From Candidatus Centipeda massiliensis (GTDB lineage Bacteria; Bacillota; Negativicutes; Selenomonadales; Selenomonadaceae): 64,000 nt of DNA. Below are positions 35,487 through 43,322 of this stretch, piece after piece; the first letter of the stretch is position 1; each line of letters begins with the position of its first letter. The stretch lies in NCBI RefSeq assembly GCF_900290285.1, contig NZ_LT985755.1:262431-326430 (forward strand), read 5' to 3'. Under the pieces are notes generated by a model. It was not told the DNA's origin. It ran no database searches and saw nothing but the letters and a program-made list of their open reading frames with translations. The position numbers and the translations under genes are program-made.

Positions 35487-37538
35487 TCAGTTCAGTACGA
35501 TCTTGCTGTAGTCTGCCGTGCAGAGCAGATAGTTGTCAATCACCTTGAGAAGCGTCAGACGATTTTTCCTGATGCGCTCGTCCTTGTCCATCACCATGAC
35601 CGCATCAAAGAACGCATCGATTGCCGCCGCAAGCGCCTGCTCTGCCGGAAGCGTATCCGCCCCCGCAGCGCGCGCTGCGACTGCACGTTCGTATGCGGCG
35701 TGGAGTGCTCCCTCCTCCTGCGCCGCAAAGAGTGCCGGATCGACAATCCCGGTCTCTGTCATGCGCGCGATATTGCCGACGCGGACAAAGGACTGCACGA
35801 GTGCATCCGCTCCATCCGATGCAAGCAAGCGCTCCACATAGGCGGCGCGCACGGGCACGTCTGCAACGAAGTCCACATCCGTGAGCACCGCCTCCTGCAC
35901 ATCATAGCGCACGCCGCGCTCCGTGAGCACATTTTTGAGGCGTAGACGGATGAAATCTGCAACATAGACCTGCATTTTCTGACACAGAGACACATCGAGG
36001 TCATAGAGATCGGATGCCTCCTCAACGAGATCAGAGAGCAGCAGCCCGCTCTTGTGATCGATCAGCATGAGCACGAGCCCGAGTGCCTGACGGCGCAGGG
36101 CAAATGGATCCTGCGAGCCGGTCGGGATCTTGCCGCGGCTGAATGTGCCGACGATGTTGTCGATCTTGTCCGCAACGCTGAGCGCAAAGCCGAGATCGCT
36201 CTGCGGCAGCTCGTCCCCCGCGAAGCGCGGCATGTACTGCTCGTCAATCGCACGCGCAACCTCCGGCTTCTCGCCGTCAAGGAGCGCATACTCGCGCCCC
36301 ATAATGCCCTGCAGCTCCGTGAACTCCGTGACCATGCCCGTCACGAGATCCGCCTTCGACAGCTCCGCTGCGCGGCGTGCATCCGGCTCCATCGCCTCAT
36401 ACGCAGCTTCGTCCGGAGCAAGCTCCTCGACGATTGCCGTAACAAGCTCCATCAGACGCTCGGTCTTCTCGTACATCGAGCCAAGTCCCTGCTGGAACAC
36501 AACGGTCTTCAGCTTCTCGCGGTGCTCTGCGAGCGACTTCTTGCGATCCTCGTCAAAGAAGAACTGGGCATCTGCAAGGCGTGCGCGCAGGACGCGCTCA
36601 TTGCCGTGCGCGACCACGTCCAGATGCTCTCTGCCGCCGTTGCGCACGGTGATGAATACGGGCAGGAGGCTGCCGTCCGCCGCCTTGACGGGGAAGTAGC
36701 GCTGATGGTCACGCATGGGCGTGATGACCGTCTCGGCGGGCAGCGCGAGATATTTCTCCTCGAACGCACCGCTGAGTGCCGTCGGGTACTCGACGAGGTA
36801 GAGTACCTCCTCAAGGAGGTCAGGCGTGATCTCCGCTGTTCCGCCCGCCGCCTTTGCCACCTCGTTGATCTGCTCCGTAATCATAGAGCGGCGGCGCACG
36901 GGATCGACGATGATGTATGCCTTTTCGCACGCCGTTTCATAGTCTGCGGGCGAAGAAATAACGAAGTCCTGTGGGGAAAGCGTCCGATGTCCGCGTGACG
37001 TATTCCCGCTCGTGACATTTGCAAGCGTAAACGGCACGACCTCCGTCCCGTAGAGGGCGACAATCCAGCGGATCGGGCGGATGAAGCGAAAGTCGAGATC
37101 GCCCCAGCGCATGCTGTTCGGCAGCGGAATCGCGCGAATGAGCTCGGGCAGCAGCTCCGTGAGCAGCTGCGCCGTCTCCGCCCCCCGCTCATGCACGGAG
37201 GCATAGACATAGCCGTCGCGCTGAATGAGTGCCGCCGGGTCAACCCCCTGCCCACGCGCAAAGCCCGCACCTGCCTTCGTCGGTTTTCCCTCCGCATCAA
37301 AGGCAATGGCAACCGATGGGCCGCGCGTCTCCGTACTGATATCCTCCTGCCGTTCGGCAAGCCCCGTCACGAGAAGTGCCGTGCGGCGCGGTGTGCCAAT
37401 CGTGCGCAGACTGTCATAGGCGAGGCGACGCTCCGCGAACACGTCCCCCGCGAGACGTTTCAGATCAGCGAGGAGGTGCGGCATAACGTGCGCAGGAACT
37501 TCCTCCGTCCCGATTTCAAGCAACAGATCCTTACTCAT
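35487..37538 (-). CDS. glyS: glycyl-tRNA synthetase beta subunit
   Basis: The 683-residue beta chain recognises tRNA-Gly and carries the C-terminal anticodon-binding region. [16 protein letters not shown] opens the family. [19 protein letters not shown] and RDHQRYFPV follow, then [31 protein letters not shown]. It overlaps glyQ by 4 bases, as expected for an alpha2beta2 enzyme made from one mRNA. Confidence 0.96.
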   Translation of the reverse strand: MSKDLLLEIGTEEVPAHVMPHLLADLKRLAGDVFAERRLAYDSLRTIGTPRRTALLVTGLAERQEDISTETRGPSVAIAFDAEGKPTKAGAGFARGQGVDPAALIQRDGYVYASVHERGAETAQLLTELLPELIRAIPLPNSMRWGDLDFRFIRPIRWIVALYGTEVVPFTLANVTSGNTSRGHRTLSPQDFVISSPADYETACEKAYIIVDPVRRRSMITEQINEVAKAAGGTAEITPDLLEEVLYLVEYPTALSGAFEEKYLALPAETVITPMRDHQRYFPVKAADGSLLPVFITVRNGGREHLDVVAHGNERVLRARLADAQFFFDEDRKKSLAEHREKLKTVVFQQGLGSMYEKTERLMELVTAIVEELAPDEAAYEAMEPDARRAAELSKADLVTGMVTEFTELQGIMGREYALLDGEKPEVARAIDEQYMPRFAGDELPQSDLGFALSVADKIDNIVGTFSRGKIPTGSQDPFALRRQALGLVLMLIDHKSGLLLSDLVEEASDLYDLDVSLCQKMQVYVADFIRLRLKNVLTERGVRYDVQEAVLTDVDFVADVPVRAAYVERLLASDGADALVQSFVRVGNIARMTETGIVDPALFAAQEEGALHAAYERAVAARAAGADTLPAEQALAAAIDAFFDAVMVMDKDERIRKNRLTLLKVIDNYLLCTADYSKIVLN

Positions 37539-38416
37539 GCCTTCCCCTCCTTCTTCAGCATCGGATAGCCGAGCGCCTCGCGCTGTGCGAGGTACGCCTC
37601 CGCGCAGAGTCGCGCGAGTTTACGAACGCGCCCGATGAACGCCGTGCGCTGTGAGACGCTGATCGCGCCGCGCGCATCGAGCAGATTGAATGTATGCGAA
37701 CACTTCAGCACATAGTCATGCGCGGGGTGCACATGTCCTGCGCCAATGACGCGCACTGCCTCCGCCTCGTACTTGTCAAAGAGGTCAAAGAGCAGCGCCT
37801 CATCCGAGAGATCAAACGCATAGGTCGACTGCTCGAACTCATTCTGATGGAACACATCGCCGTAGGTCACATCGTCCGTCCACGCGATGTCATAGACGTT
37901 CTCTACGCCCTGGATATACATGGCGAGGCGTTCGAGGCCATAGGTGATCTCGACCGAAACGGGCTTCACGTCGTGACTGCCAACCTGCTGGAAATACGTG
38001 AACTGCGTGATCTCCATGCCGTCAAGCCAGACCTCCCAGCCAAGCCCCCACGCACCGAGCGTCGGCGACTCCCAGTTGTCCTCGACAAAGCGGATGTCAT
38101 GCTCCTCGGCACGGATGCCAAGACGCGCGAGACTCTCAAGATAGAGTTCCTGGATGTTGTCCGGCGAGGGCTTCATGATGACCTGGAATTGGTGGTGCTG
38201 ATAAAGACGGTTCGGATTGTCCCCATAGCGTCCGTCGGCGGGACGGCGGGACGGCTCCACGTATGCGACGTTCCACGGCTCAGGGCCAAGAACGCGCAGG
38301 AATGTCCACGGACTCATCGTTCCCGCGCCCTTCTCCACATCATAAGGCTGGGCGAGGATACAGCCCTGCCCCGACCAGAACTCCTGCAATGCGAGGATGA
38401 CCTCCTGGAATTTCAT
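37535..38416 (-). CDS. glyQ: glycyl-tRNA synthetase alpha subunit
   Basis: This 293-residue class II catalytic chain starts with [34 protein letters not shown]. It contains [33 protein letters not shown], and [10 protein letters not shown]-like and [19 protein letters not shown] motifs. Length is typical. The ATG follows AAGGAG. There is no T-box leader; a hairpin with an embedded promoter lies upstream instead. Confidence 0.96.
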   Translation of the reverse strand: MKFQEVILALQEFWSGQGCILAQPYDVEKGAGTMSPWTFLRVLGPEPWNVAYVEPSRRPADGRYGDNPNRLYQHHQFQVIMKPSPDNIQELYLESLARLGIRAEEHDIRFVEDNWESPTLGAWGLGWEVWLDGMEITQFTYFQQVGSHDVKPVSVEITYGLERLAMYIQGVENVYDIAWTDDVTYGDVFHQNEFEQSTYAFDLSDEALLFDLFDKYEAEAVRVIGAGHVHPAHDYVLKCSHTFNLLDARGAISVSQRTAFIGRVRKLARLCAEAYLAQREALGYPMLKKEGKA

Positions 38417-38433
38417 GCAAACAACTCCTTCAT

Positions 38434-38471
38434 CAAAAAAACCGCGTTCCTTTATAGAATACGCGGTTTTT
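38434..38471 (-). terminator. terminator hairpin upstream of glyQ
   Basis: AAAAACCGCGT pairs with ACGCGGTTTTT around a 14-base loop, then more Ts. It ends the small membrane-protein transcript. The loop and left stem contain a possible glyQ -10. The symmetric A/T flanks could let it work on both strands. Confidence 0.82.
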
Positions 38472-38483
38472 GGAAAATGGCAA
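38455..38483 (-). promoter_or_regulatory. candidate glyQS promoter overlapping the hairpin
   Basis: TTGCCA is 16 bases from TATTCT (or 17 from ATTCTA). The -10 lies at the edge of the loop of the terminator hairpin. Confidence 0.5.
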
Positions 38484-38487
38484 GTAC

Positions 38488-38766
38488 TTACTTAAAATTA
38501 TCCTGCAAACTCTGCAAAATTCTTGTCTGGCGGTCGTTCACCGGCTTTTTCCACTTTTCGTCATAGCCGGTCGAATCGTCGCTGGGCAGAAGTGCGCAAA
38601 GAATGATAAGTATGATGAAGAACACCACGACGGTACCGATAATCTTGCGCTGATAGGAGGCGCGGCGTTTCCGCACGCGTGCAAGACGCCGTTCCAGTTC
38701 CCTCTGCTTGCGCTCCCGTATGGACTCTGTGGGACTCGGAGTGTCCCCGTATGGACTCTTTGCCAT
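38488..38766 (-). CDS. small single-pass membrane protein, function unknown
   Basis: The 92-residue product has a strongly basic, coiled-coil-like N-terminus ([25 protein letters not shown]). One membrane helix follows (about residues 42-60, [19 protein letters not shown]), then a short polar tail. By charge the N-terminus should face the cytoplasm. I recognise no family; FtsL- or DivIC-like shape is possible but no septum motif is seen. It begins after GGAGGGGG and follows the exonuclease gene by 29 bases. Confidence 0.75.
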   Translation of the reverse strand: MAKSPYGDTPSPTESIRERKQRELERRLARVRKRRASYQRKIIGTVVVFFIILIILCALLPSDDSTGYDEKWKKPVNDRQTRILQSLQDNFK

Positions 38767-38795
38767 AACACACCCCCTCCTCTCCTTGCTTTGCG

Positions 38796-39335
38796 TTAAA
38801 ACAGGCTCTGCTCCTCGTATATGGGCTGCTGCATTTTTTGGTAGCAGTAGAGCGTCGCAAGCGTATCTGCGAGTGCTCCGTGTGCCTCGGTCATGCCCCA
38901 GTCATAGCGGTAGTACGCCGCACATTCTGTGAGCTTCCACCAACGATAACCGCCGCGCCGCGCATCGGGAACCTTGCGGAACTCCGAAAAGGCAAGCATG
39001 ACATCATGGCGGTTCGGATTCGTGATGCGAATGCCGGATTGTCTCAAAAGACGGATATCAAACTCGATATTATAGCCGACAAGCAGGGTATCCGGATCAT
39101 TGAAGATCTGTTCAAGCTGCGCCTGCTGCGCACGAATCGGCGGACAGTCTGCAACCATTGCGGGCGAGATCCGATTGATCTTCTCCGCATCCGGCCACGC
39201 CGTCTTACGCACGGGCGCGTACATCCCATCCACTACAGTCGTTCCGCTTCCATCTACGACAGCAAGCGTCAGCACCTCATCGTCGCTGCGAAAACCCGTT
39301 GTCTCGGTATCAAAGACCAGAATTCTTTCTAGCAT
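38796..39335 (-). CDS. DEDDh 3'-5' exonuclease (DnaQ-like)
   Basis: The 179-residue protein has ExoI LVFDTETTGF near the start, ExoII in LVGYNIEFDIRLLRQ and ExoIII with the catalytic histidine in TEAHGALADTLAT. All five DEDDh acids are visible. It resembles the proofreading epsilon domain or RNase T-like trimming enzymes; no clamp-binding or PolC fusion is present. It has a consensus promoter of its own and is followed by the small membrane-protein gene. Confidence 0.87.
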   Translation of the reverse strand: MLERILVFDTETTGFRSDDEVLTLAVVDGSGTTVVDGMYAPVRKTAWPDAEKINRISPAMVADCPPIRAQQAQLEQIFNDPDTLLVGYNIEFDIRLLRQSGIRITNPNRHDVMLAFSEFRKVPDARRGGYRWWKLTECAAYYRYDWGMTEAHGALADTLATLYCYQKMQQPIYEEQSLF

Positions 39336-39393
39336 GAAAGTCCTTCCTTTTCTAGTCGTTTTTTCCTGGTTTTACGTGGCTTTCGTTGTAAAT

Positions 39394-39422
39394 ATTATAT
39401 CGTATACAAAATCATCTGTCAA
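39394..39422 (-). promoter_or_regulatory. consensus promoter for the exonuclease gene
   Basis: TTGACA and TATAAT with exactly 17 bases between them, reading minus. The -35 is 17 bases from the edge of the long inverted repeat. Confidence 0.88.
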
Positions 39423-39438
39423 GAAAGTGCCCGAACTC

Positions 39439-39665
39439 GGGTCTATGGAACTGTTACGGATTCGCGATGCGTACTCCACGCAGAACCCTCGTTACGCAAG
39501 CGGACGTGTGCTCGTCCGCCTAAATACCTGCGGATTCCAAACGCGCTGCGCTTGAACGGTTAAAATCCGCAGGGGGCGGGTCGCACACTCTACGCCGCTT
39601 GCTCCACTAGGGTTTGCTTAGGAGTACTGCATTTGCTTTTGTCCGTAACATTTATCATAGTGCCC
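39439..39665. repeat. 227-bp degenerate long inverted repeat in a divergent intergenic region
   Basis: The two arms (about 39439-39537 and 39564-39665) are imperfect inverted copies. Shared blocks in the same order outside-in are CTATG, TGTTACGGA, GTACTCC, AACCCT, GCAAGCGG, GTGTGC and CCTGCGGATT. The loop is about 26 bases. It holds no good ORF. It accounts for most of the 482-base gene-free stretch between the exonuclease gene and fprA. It may be a MITE, a hairpin RNA gene or a binding array. Confidence 0.8.
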
Positions 39666-39709
39666 TGTACTCTGCCGTTTCTGTGGAGAAAAATACGCTG
39701 AAATTCCTG

Positions 39710-39738
39710 TTGCAAAAGATTTGTAATTAAGCTAGAAT
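39710..39738 (+). promoter_or_regulatory. promoter for fprA
   Basis: TTGCAA and TAGAAT are separated by 17 bases; transcription would start near 39745, giving a leader of about 75 bases. Confidence 0.78.
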
Positions 39739-39740
39739 AC

Positions 39741-39769
39741 TTCTATAAATATAGTTCTTATTTATAGAA
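39741..39769 (+). promoter_or_regulatory. operator-like dyad at the fprA start point
   Basis: TTCTATAAATA and TATTTATAGAA are perfect 11-bp inverted arms 7 bases apart, placed right after the -10. A redox- or metal-responsive repressor could bind here, or the leader RNA could fold. Confidence 0.6.
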
Positions 39770-39817
39770 AGAAGCTATAAGTTTTATATATGATTCTATC
39801 GTTGAAAGGAGCAATCT

Positions 39818-40978
39818 ATGAACGCCATAAAAATCCGGGACAATATCTACTGGGTCGGAGCTATCGACTGGTCGATGCGCAGCTTTCACGGCTACGACAC
39901 GCAGCGCGGTTCTTCCTACAATGCCTACCTCATCATAGACGAAAAGATCACCCTCATCGACACGGTCAAGCGCGGCTTCGAGGAGGAAATGCTCGCGCGC
40001 ATCTCCTCTGTCATTGACCCATCGCAGATTGACTACATCATCTCGAACCACGTCGAGCCGGATCACTCGTACGGCGTGCCGCTCATCGCCGAGCTTGCAC
40101 CGAACGCGAAGGTCGTCACGAGCGCACCGAACGGACTGAAAGGGCTGCGCGCCTACTACGGTGAACTGCCCTACGAAACGGTCAAGGCGGGCGACACGCT
40201 CTCCATCGGCAAGCGCACGCTCGCGTTTGTCCCGACCCCGATGCTCCACTGGCCGGACAGCATGGTGACGTACTGCCCCGAGGAAAAGATCCTCTTCTCG
40301 AACGACGCCTTTGGCCAGCACCTTGCCTCCGGCAAACGCTATGACGATGAGAATGATCTCTCCATCGTCATCGAGGAGGCAAAGAAGTACTACGCGAACA
40401 TCCTCTTCCTCTATGGGAGACAGGCGCAGGCGGCACTCAAGGCTCTGCACGGACTCGACATCGAACTGATTGCCACGGGTCATGGCATTTTGTGGCGTTC
40501 GCATATCCCCGAGATCATTGATCTCTACAACAAATGGTCGCTCGGCGAGACCGAGGATCGTGCAGTCATCGTCTTTGACAGCATGTGGCATTCCACGGAG
40601 ATGATGGCGCATACAATTCTTGAGGCATTCATCGACAAGGGCTTCTCCGTCGGCTATTACGACATCCAAAAGAATAAGCACGCCGACATCATGACGGATA
40701 TACTCACGAGCCGTTATCTCGCCGTTGGTTCGCCGACGCTGAACAATCAGATGCTCCCGACCATTGCCGGCTTCCTCTGCTATATGAAGGGGCTTGCCCC
40801 GATTGGACGCAAGGCGTTCGCATTCGGCTCCTACGGCTGGGGCGGGCAAAGCATCCAGCAGATCGAAGATGAGCTGAAGGCGGGCGGCTGCGAGATTGTC
40901 ATGGACAAGGTGCGCATGCTCTACGTCCCCTCTGCGGAGCAGCTTGCAGGACTGCGCGATCAGATTCTCGCGCTGTAA
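39818..40978 (+). CDS. fprA: flavodiiron protein (A-type flavoprotein)
   Basis: The 386-residue enzyme reduces O2 and/or NO to harmless products in anaerobes. The N-terminal metallo-beta-lactamase domain has the diiron motif SNHVEPDHSYG, with further ligands in MLHWPDSM, SNDAFGQH and TGHGILW. The C-terminal flavodoxin domain (from about residue 250) starts AVIVFDSMWHSTEMMAHTILEAF and includes SPTLNNQMLP and GSYGWGG. No rubredoxin or reductase fusion exists, so the electron donor is elsewhere. It is one of only two plus-strand genes and has its own promoter, operator dyad and terminator. Confidence 0.95.
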   Translation: MNAIKIRDNIYWVGAIDWSMRSFHGYDTQRGSSYNAYLIIDEKITLIDTVKRGFEEEMLARISSVIDPSQIDYIISNHVEPDHSYGVPLIAELAPNAKVVTSAPNGLKGLRAYYGELPYETVKAGDTLSIGKRTLAFVPTPMLHWPDSMVTYCPEEKILFSNDAFGQHLASGKRYDDENDLSIVIEEAKKYYANILFLYGRQAQAALKALHGLDIELIATGHGILWRSHIPEIIDLYNKWSLGETEDRAVIVFDSMWHSTEMMAHTILEAFIDKGFSVGYYDIQKNKHADIMTDILTSRYLAVGSPTLNNQMLPTIAGFLCYMKGLAPIGRKAFAFGSYGWGGQSIQQIEDELKAGGCEIVMDKVRMLYVPSAEQLAGLRDQILAL

Positions 40979-40990
40979 ACGACAAACAAA

Positions 40991-41028
40991 CCCCCGAAGG
41001 ATTAACATTGATCCTTCGGGGCTTTTTC
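40991..41028 (+). terminator. rho-independent terminator after fprA
   Basis: CCCCGAAGGAT pairs with ATCCTTCGGGG around an 8-base loop, then CTTTTTC. It lies 13 bases after the stop. Confidence 0.92.
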
Positions 41029-41062
41029 ATGTGTCATTCTACATTCATAAGAGCGCTGACAC

Positions 41063-41332
41063 TCATTTTCTTTTGTATACACTTTTCCTATGCTCAATTT
41101 CTATGGCAACAATGATGAGTTCATCGTCTTTTATGATCGCCAAGAGACGATAGTTTCCAATCCGATACCGCCAATACCCTTTTAGATTCCCTACCAGGGC
41201 TTTCCCAAATGCACGTGGATTGTCGCAGTCCATCAGATGCTTCTTAATCCACTGCGTTATCATTACTCGAACGGTTTTATCGAGTTTCTTAAATTCTCTC
41301 TCAAAATTTTCATCCGTACTAAACGTATACAT
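41063..41332 (-). CDS. RelE/YoeB-type mRNA interferase toxin
   Basis: The 89-residue product matches RelE toxins: YTFSTDENFEREFKKLDKTVRVMITQWIKKHL, NPRAFGKALVGNLKGYWRYRIGNYRLLAII, and VAIEIEHRKSVYKRK with the basic C-terminal active-site residues. It starts directly after the antitoxin stop (ATGTAGATG overlap region). Base composition is AT-richer than the neighbours, suggesting transfer. Confidence 0.88.
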   Translation of the reverse strand: MYTFSTDENFEREFKKLDKTVRVMITQWIKKHLMDCDNPRAFGKALVGNLKGYWRYRIGNYRLLAIIKDDELIIVAIEIEHRKSVYKRK

Positions 41333-41560
41333 CTACATACCACATTCAGCGAAAAATTCTTTTGCAGGACGAACTTTGCTCTTTCCCTCTGCTTCACGCT
41401 TTTCAAACTCACGAAGAACAGAAACATCATATTCATCTTCGATTTTTTCAAATGCAAAGTTCTTAATCAACGATGCTATACTGCAATCATACATCTGCAC
41501 CACTTTTTCAAGCATTTTCTGCTCATCGTCGTTAATATTGATCGTGATTCGCTTTGCCAT
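41333..41560 (-). CDS. RelB/DUF6290-type antitoxin
   Basis: A 75-residue protein with a ribbon-helix-helix-like N-terminus (AKRITININDDEQKMLEKVVQMYDCSIASLIKNFAFEKIEDEYD). The acidic C-terminal half should wrap the toxin. The start at 41560 has GGAGG 9 bases upstream. It precedes the toxin gene, the common order, and probably represses the pair. Confidence 0.85.
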   Translation of the reverse strand: MAKRITININDDEQKMLEKVVQMYDCSIASLIKNFAFEKIEDEYDVSVLREFEKREAEGKSKVRPAKEFFAECGM

Positions 41561-41606
41561 GATATTTTGCCTCCTGCCTATATTCCATGATGTCAACGCA
41601 TCCGGC

Positions 41607-42095
41607 TTATTCCTCCGTAAAATATTTCATCGACGTTTTTTTCCACTCTCTCTTGGTGTAGAGCATACGACGATCCTCAATGCCGGTGGCTGCAGCGAGT
41701 TCTGCCGCGATCCCCTCGCATTCCTCCCGACTGTAACCATGGATCATCGTATAGAGGTTGTACTTCCAGTCGTCCGTACGGTTGCGGTCATAGCAGTGCG
41801 AGACACGCGGGTGCTCCGCCATGCGCCGCGCAACCTCATCCACGCGCTCATCGGGCACGTTCCAGACGCAGAGGCTGTTCGCCGTGAAGCCCACCTCGCG
41901 GTGGCGCAGAACGGCTCCCATCTTGCGGATCTTCTTTTCCTCACGCAGGGCGGCAATGCGTGCAAGCAGTTCCTCCTCCGCAATGCCGATCTCTGCGGCG
42001 AGCACCTTATACGGCTCTGCAACAAGGGGGAAATCCCCCTGCAAGAGGCGGACGATCTTCTGATCGAGTTCGCTGATCTCAATTTCTTCTGTCAT
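41607..42095 (-). CDS. ahbB: siroheme decarboxylase subunit AhbB
   Basis: The 162-residue protein has an AsnC/Lrp-like N-terminal helix-turn-helix (LDQKIVRLLQGDFPLVAEPYKVLAAEIGI), followed by the ferredoxin-like AhbB domain with GAVLRHREVGFTANSLCVWNVPDE and RVSHCYDRNRTDDWKYNLYTMIHG. With AhbA it decarboxylates siroheme to didecarboxysiroheme, a step of heme or heme d1 synthesis. It lies 18 bases downstream of ahbA. No ahbC or ahbD is in the window. Confidence 0.88.
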   Translation of the reverse strand: MTEEIEISELDQKIVRLLQGDFPLVAEPYKVLAAEIGIAEEELLARIAALREEKKIRKMGAVLRHREVGFTANSLCVWNVPDERVDEVARRMAEHPRVSHCYDRNRTDDWKYNLYTMIHGYSREECEGIAAELAAATGIEDRRMLYTKREWKKTSMKYFTEE

Positions 42096-42113
42096 ATCGA
42101 TACCTTCCCACGG

Positions 42114-42572
42114 TTATGCAAGCTTAAACTGCACGTTGATCTTATAGCGGCGATTCGCCTTGAGGCTCATCAGTCCCTCGACACCCGGCAGTGCCGCAAC
42201 CTCGGCAAGGATCTTCTCCTCTGCCGCACGCGAGGGCGTCAGCAGTGTGAACCAGAGGTTGTAGTCCCCCTCGCGCTCGTAGTTGTGCGTCGCCCCAGCG
42301 TAACGGTTGACCGCCTGTGCCACCGCCGGAAGATGCTGCTCCGCAACGCGCAGTGCAATGAGCGTCCCATGGTAGCCAAGCTGTTCCGAGTTAAAGAATG
42401 TCCCGATCCGTCGGAGATAACCCTCGCGTTTCAGCTCGTCCAAGCGGCTGAGCACGTGTTCCTCCGTTGTGTCGAGCATCTCGCCCAAACGCGCAAATGG
42501 CCGCGAACACAGCGGCAGGTTGCCCTGCAGTATGTTCAGCAGCCGCTTGTCAAAATCCGTAAGTGAATTCAC
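42114..42572 (-). CDS. ahbA: siroheme decarboxylase subunit AhbA
   Basis: About 152 residues. It resembles AhbB: TDFDKRLLNILQGNLPLCSRPFARLGEMLDTTEEHVLSRLDEL as the helix-turn-helix, then RIGTFFNSEQLGYHGTLIALRV and ATHNYEREGDYNLWFTLLTPS. I chose GTG 42572 because GGGGGA lies 7 bases upstream; ATG 42587 would add five residues. It is the partner subunit of AhbB. A strong palindrome (42594-42626) lies in the leader. Confidence 0.85.
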   Translation of the reverse strand: MNSLTDFDKRLLNILQGNLPLCSRPFARLGEMLDTTEEHVLSRLDELKREGYLRRIGTFFNSEQLGYHGTLIALRVAEQHLPAVAQAVNRYAGATHNYEREGDYNLWFTLLTPSRAAEEKILAEVAALPGVEGLMSLKANRRYKINVQFKLA

Positions 42573-42593
42573 AATATCATCCCCCATAATACA

Positions 42594-42626
42594 CACGACC
42601 GGCAGTACATCTTTCTGCCGGTCGTG
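42594..42626. repeat. perfect 12-bp palindrome upstream of ahbA
   Basis: CACGACCGGCAG and CTGCCGGTCGTG are separated by 9 bases. No T run follows on minus. It could be an RNA hairpin in the ahbAB leader, an operator or a processing site between engB and ahbA. Confidence 0.75.
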
Positions 42627-42687
42627 CATCTGCCTTGCTCATGGGCGGATTCCAATACAGAAATATGAACCCCGTTCATTTCTTTGC

Positions 42688-43311
42688 CTATTCTACCAGA
42701 TACTCCTTCATCACGTCAAGTAATTCTGAACGACCTTCATTTTTCGGAGATGCGTAAGGCAGAATCGTTAACTCGGGTACGCCGAGTGCCTTCTGCATCG
42801 CCGCGATCTGCACGCGCCGCGCATTCTTTCCGATCTTGTCCGCCTTCGTGGCAATGACGAGCACGGGGATGTCATGCTCTACAAGCCAGTCGAACATGCG
42901 GCGGTCGGATTCCATCGGCGTATGACGAATATCGAGCAGGAGACAGACAAAGCGCAGCTCCTCCGCATGGAGGAAGTATTCCTCGATAAACTTCGCCCAG
43001 ACCTTTCGGCTCTCGCGTGAGGTCTTTGCATAGCCGTATCCCGGCAGATCGACGAGATGAACGGGATGCCGCTCCTCTCCCCCATCAATCTTGAGGAGAA
43101 GTTCGTAGAAGTTGATGGTCTGCGTCTTGCCCGGCTTCGAGGAGACGCGTGCAAGCTGACGAATGCGCGTCAGTGAGTTGATGAGCGAGGATTTCCCGAC
43201 GTTGGAACGCCCGATGAAGGCGACGGCGGGACGCCGCTCCTCGGGGTACTGATCCCGCCGCACGGCGGAGGCGAGATAGGTGGCTTTTGTGATAACAACC
43301 GGCTCCGGCAC
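42688..43311 (-). CDS. engB: ribosome biogenesis GTPase EngB/YsxC
   Basis: This 207-residue GTPase aids large-subunit assembly. G1 AFIGRSNVGKSSLINSL, G2 GKTQTINFY, G3 DLPGYGYA and G4 ATKADK are all present. GTG 43311 has GGAGG seven bases upstream; GTG 43317 is too close. It follows lon by 11 bases, a common gene order in Firmicutes. Confidence 0.95.
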   Translation of the reverse strand: MPEPVVITKATYLASAVRRDQYPEERRPAVAFIGRSNVGKSSLINSLTRIRQLARVSSKPGKTQTINFYELLLKIDGGEERHPVHLVDLPGYGYAKTSRESRKVWAKFIEEYFLHAEELRFVCLLLDIRHTPMESDRRMFDWLVEHDIPVLVIATKADKIGKNARRVQIAAMQKALGVPELTILPYASPKNEGRSELLDVMKEYLVE

Positions 43312-43322
43312 GTCCACACCTC

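Noticed and set aside
38417-38487. T-box leader before glyQ
   Set aside because: The gap is about 70 bases, too short, and lacks the conserved T-box.
41220-42566. Plus-strand frame of about 450 codons across the toxin-antitoxin and ahb genes
   Set aside because: It spans three recognisable minus-strand genes and their junctions, so it is a chance frame.
42594-42626. Palindrome before ahbA as an engB terminator
   Set aside because: No T run follows the stem on the minus strand.
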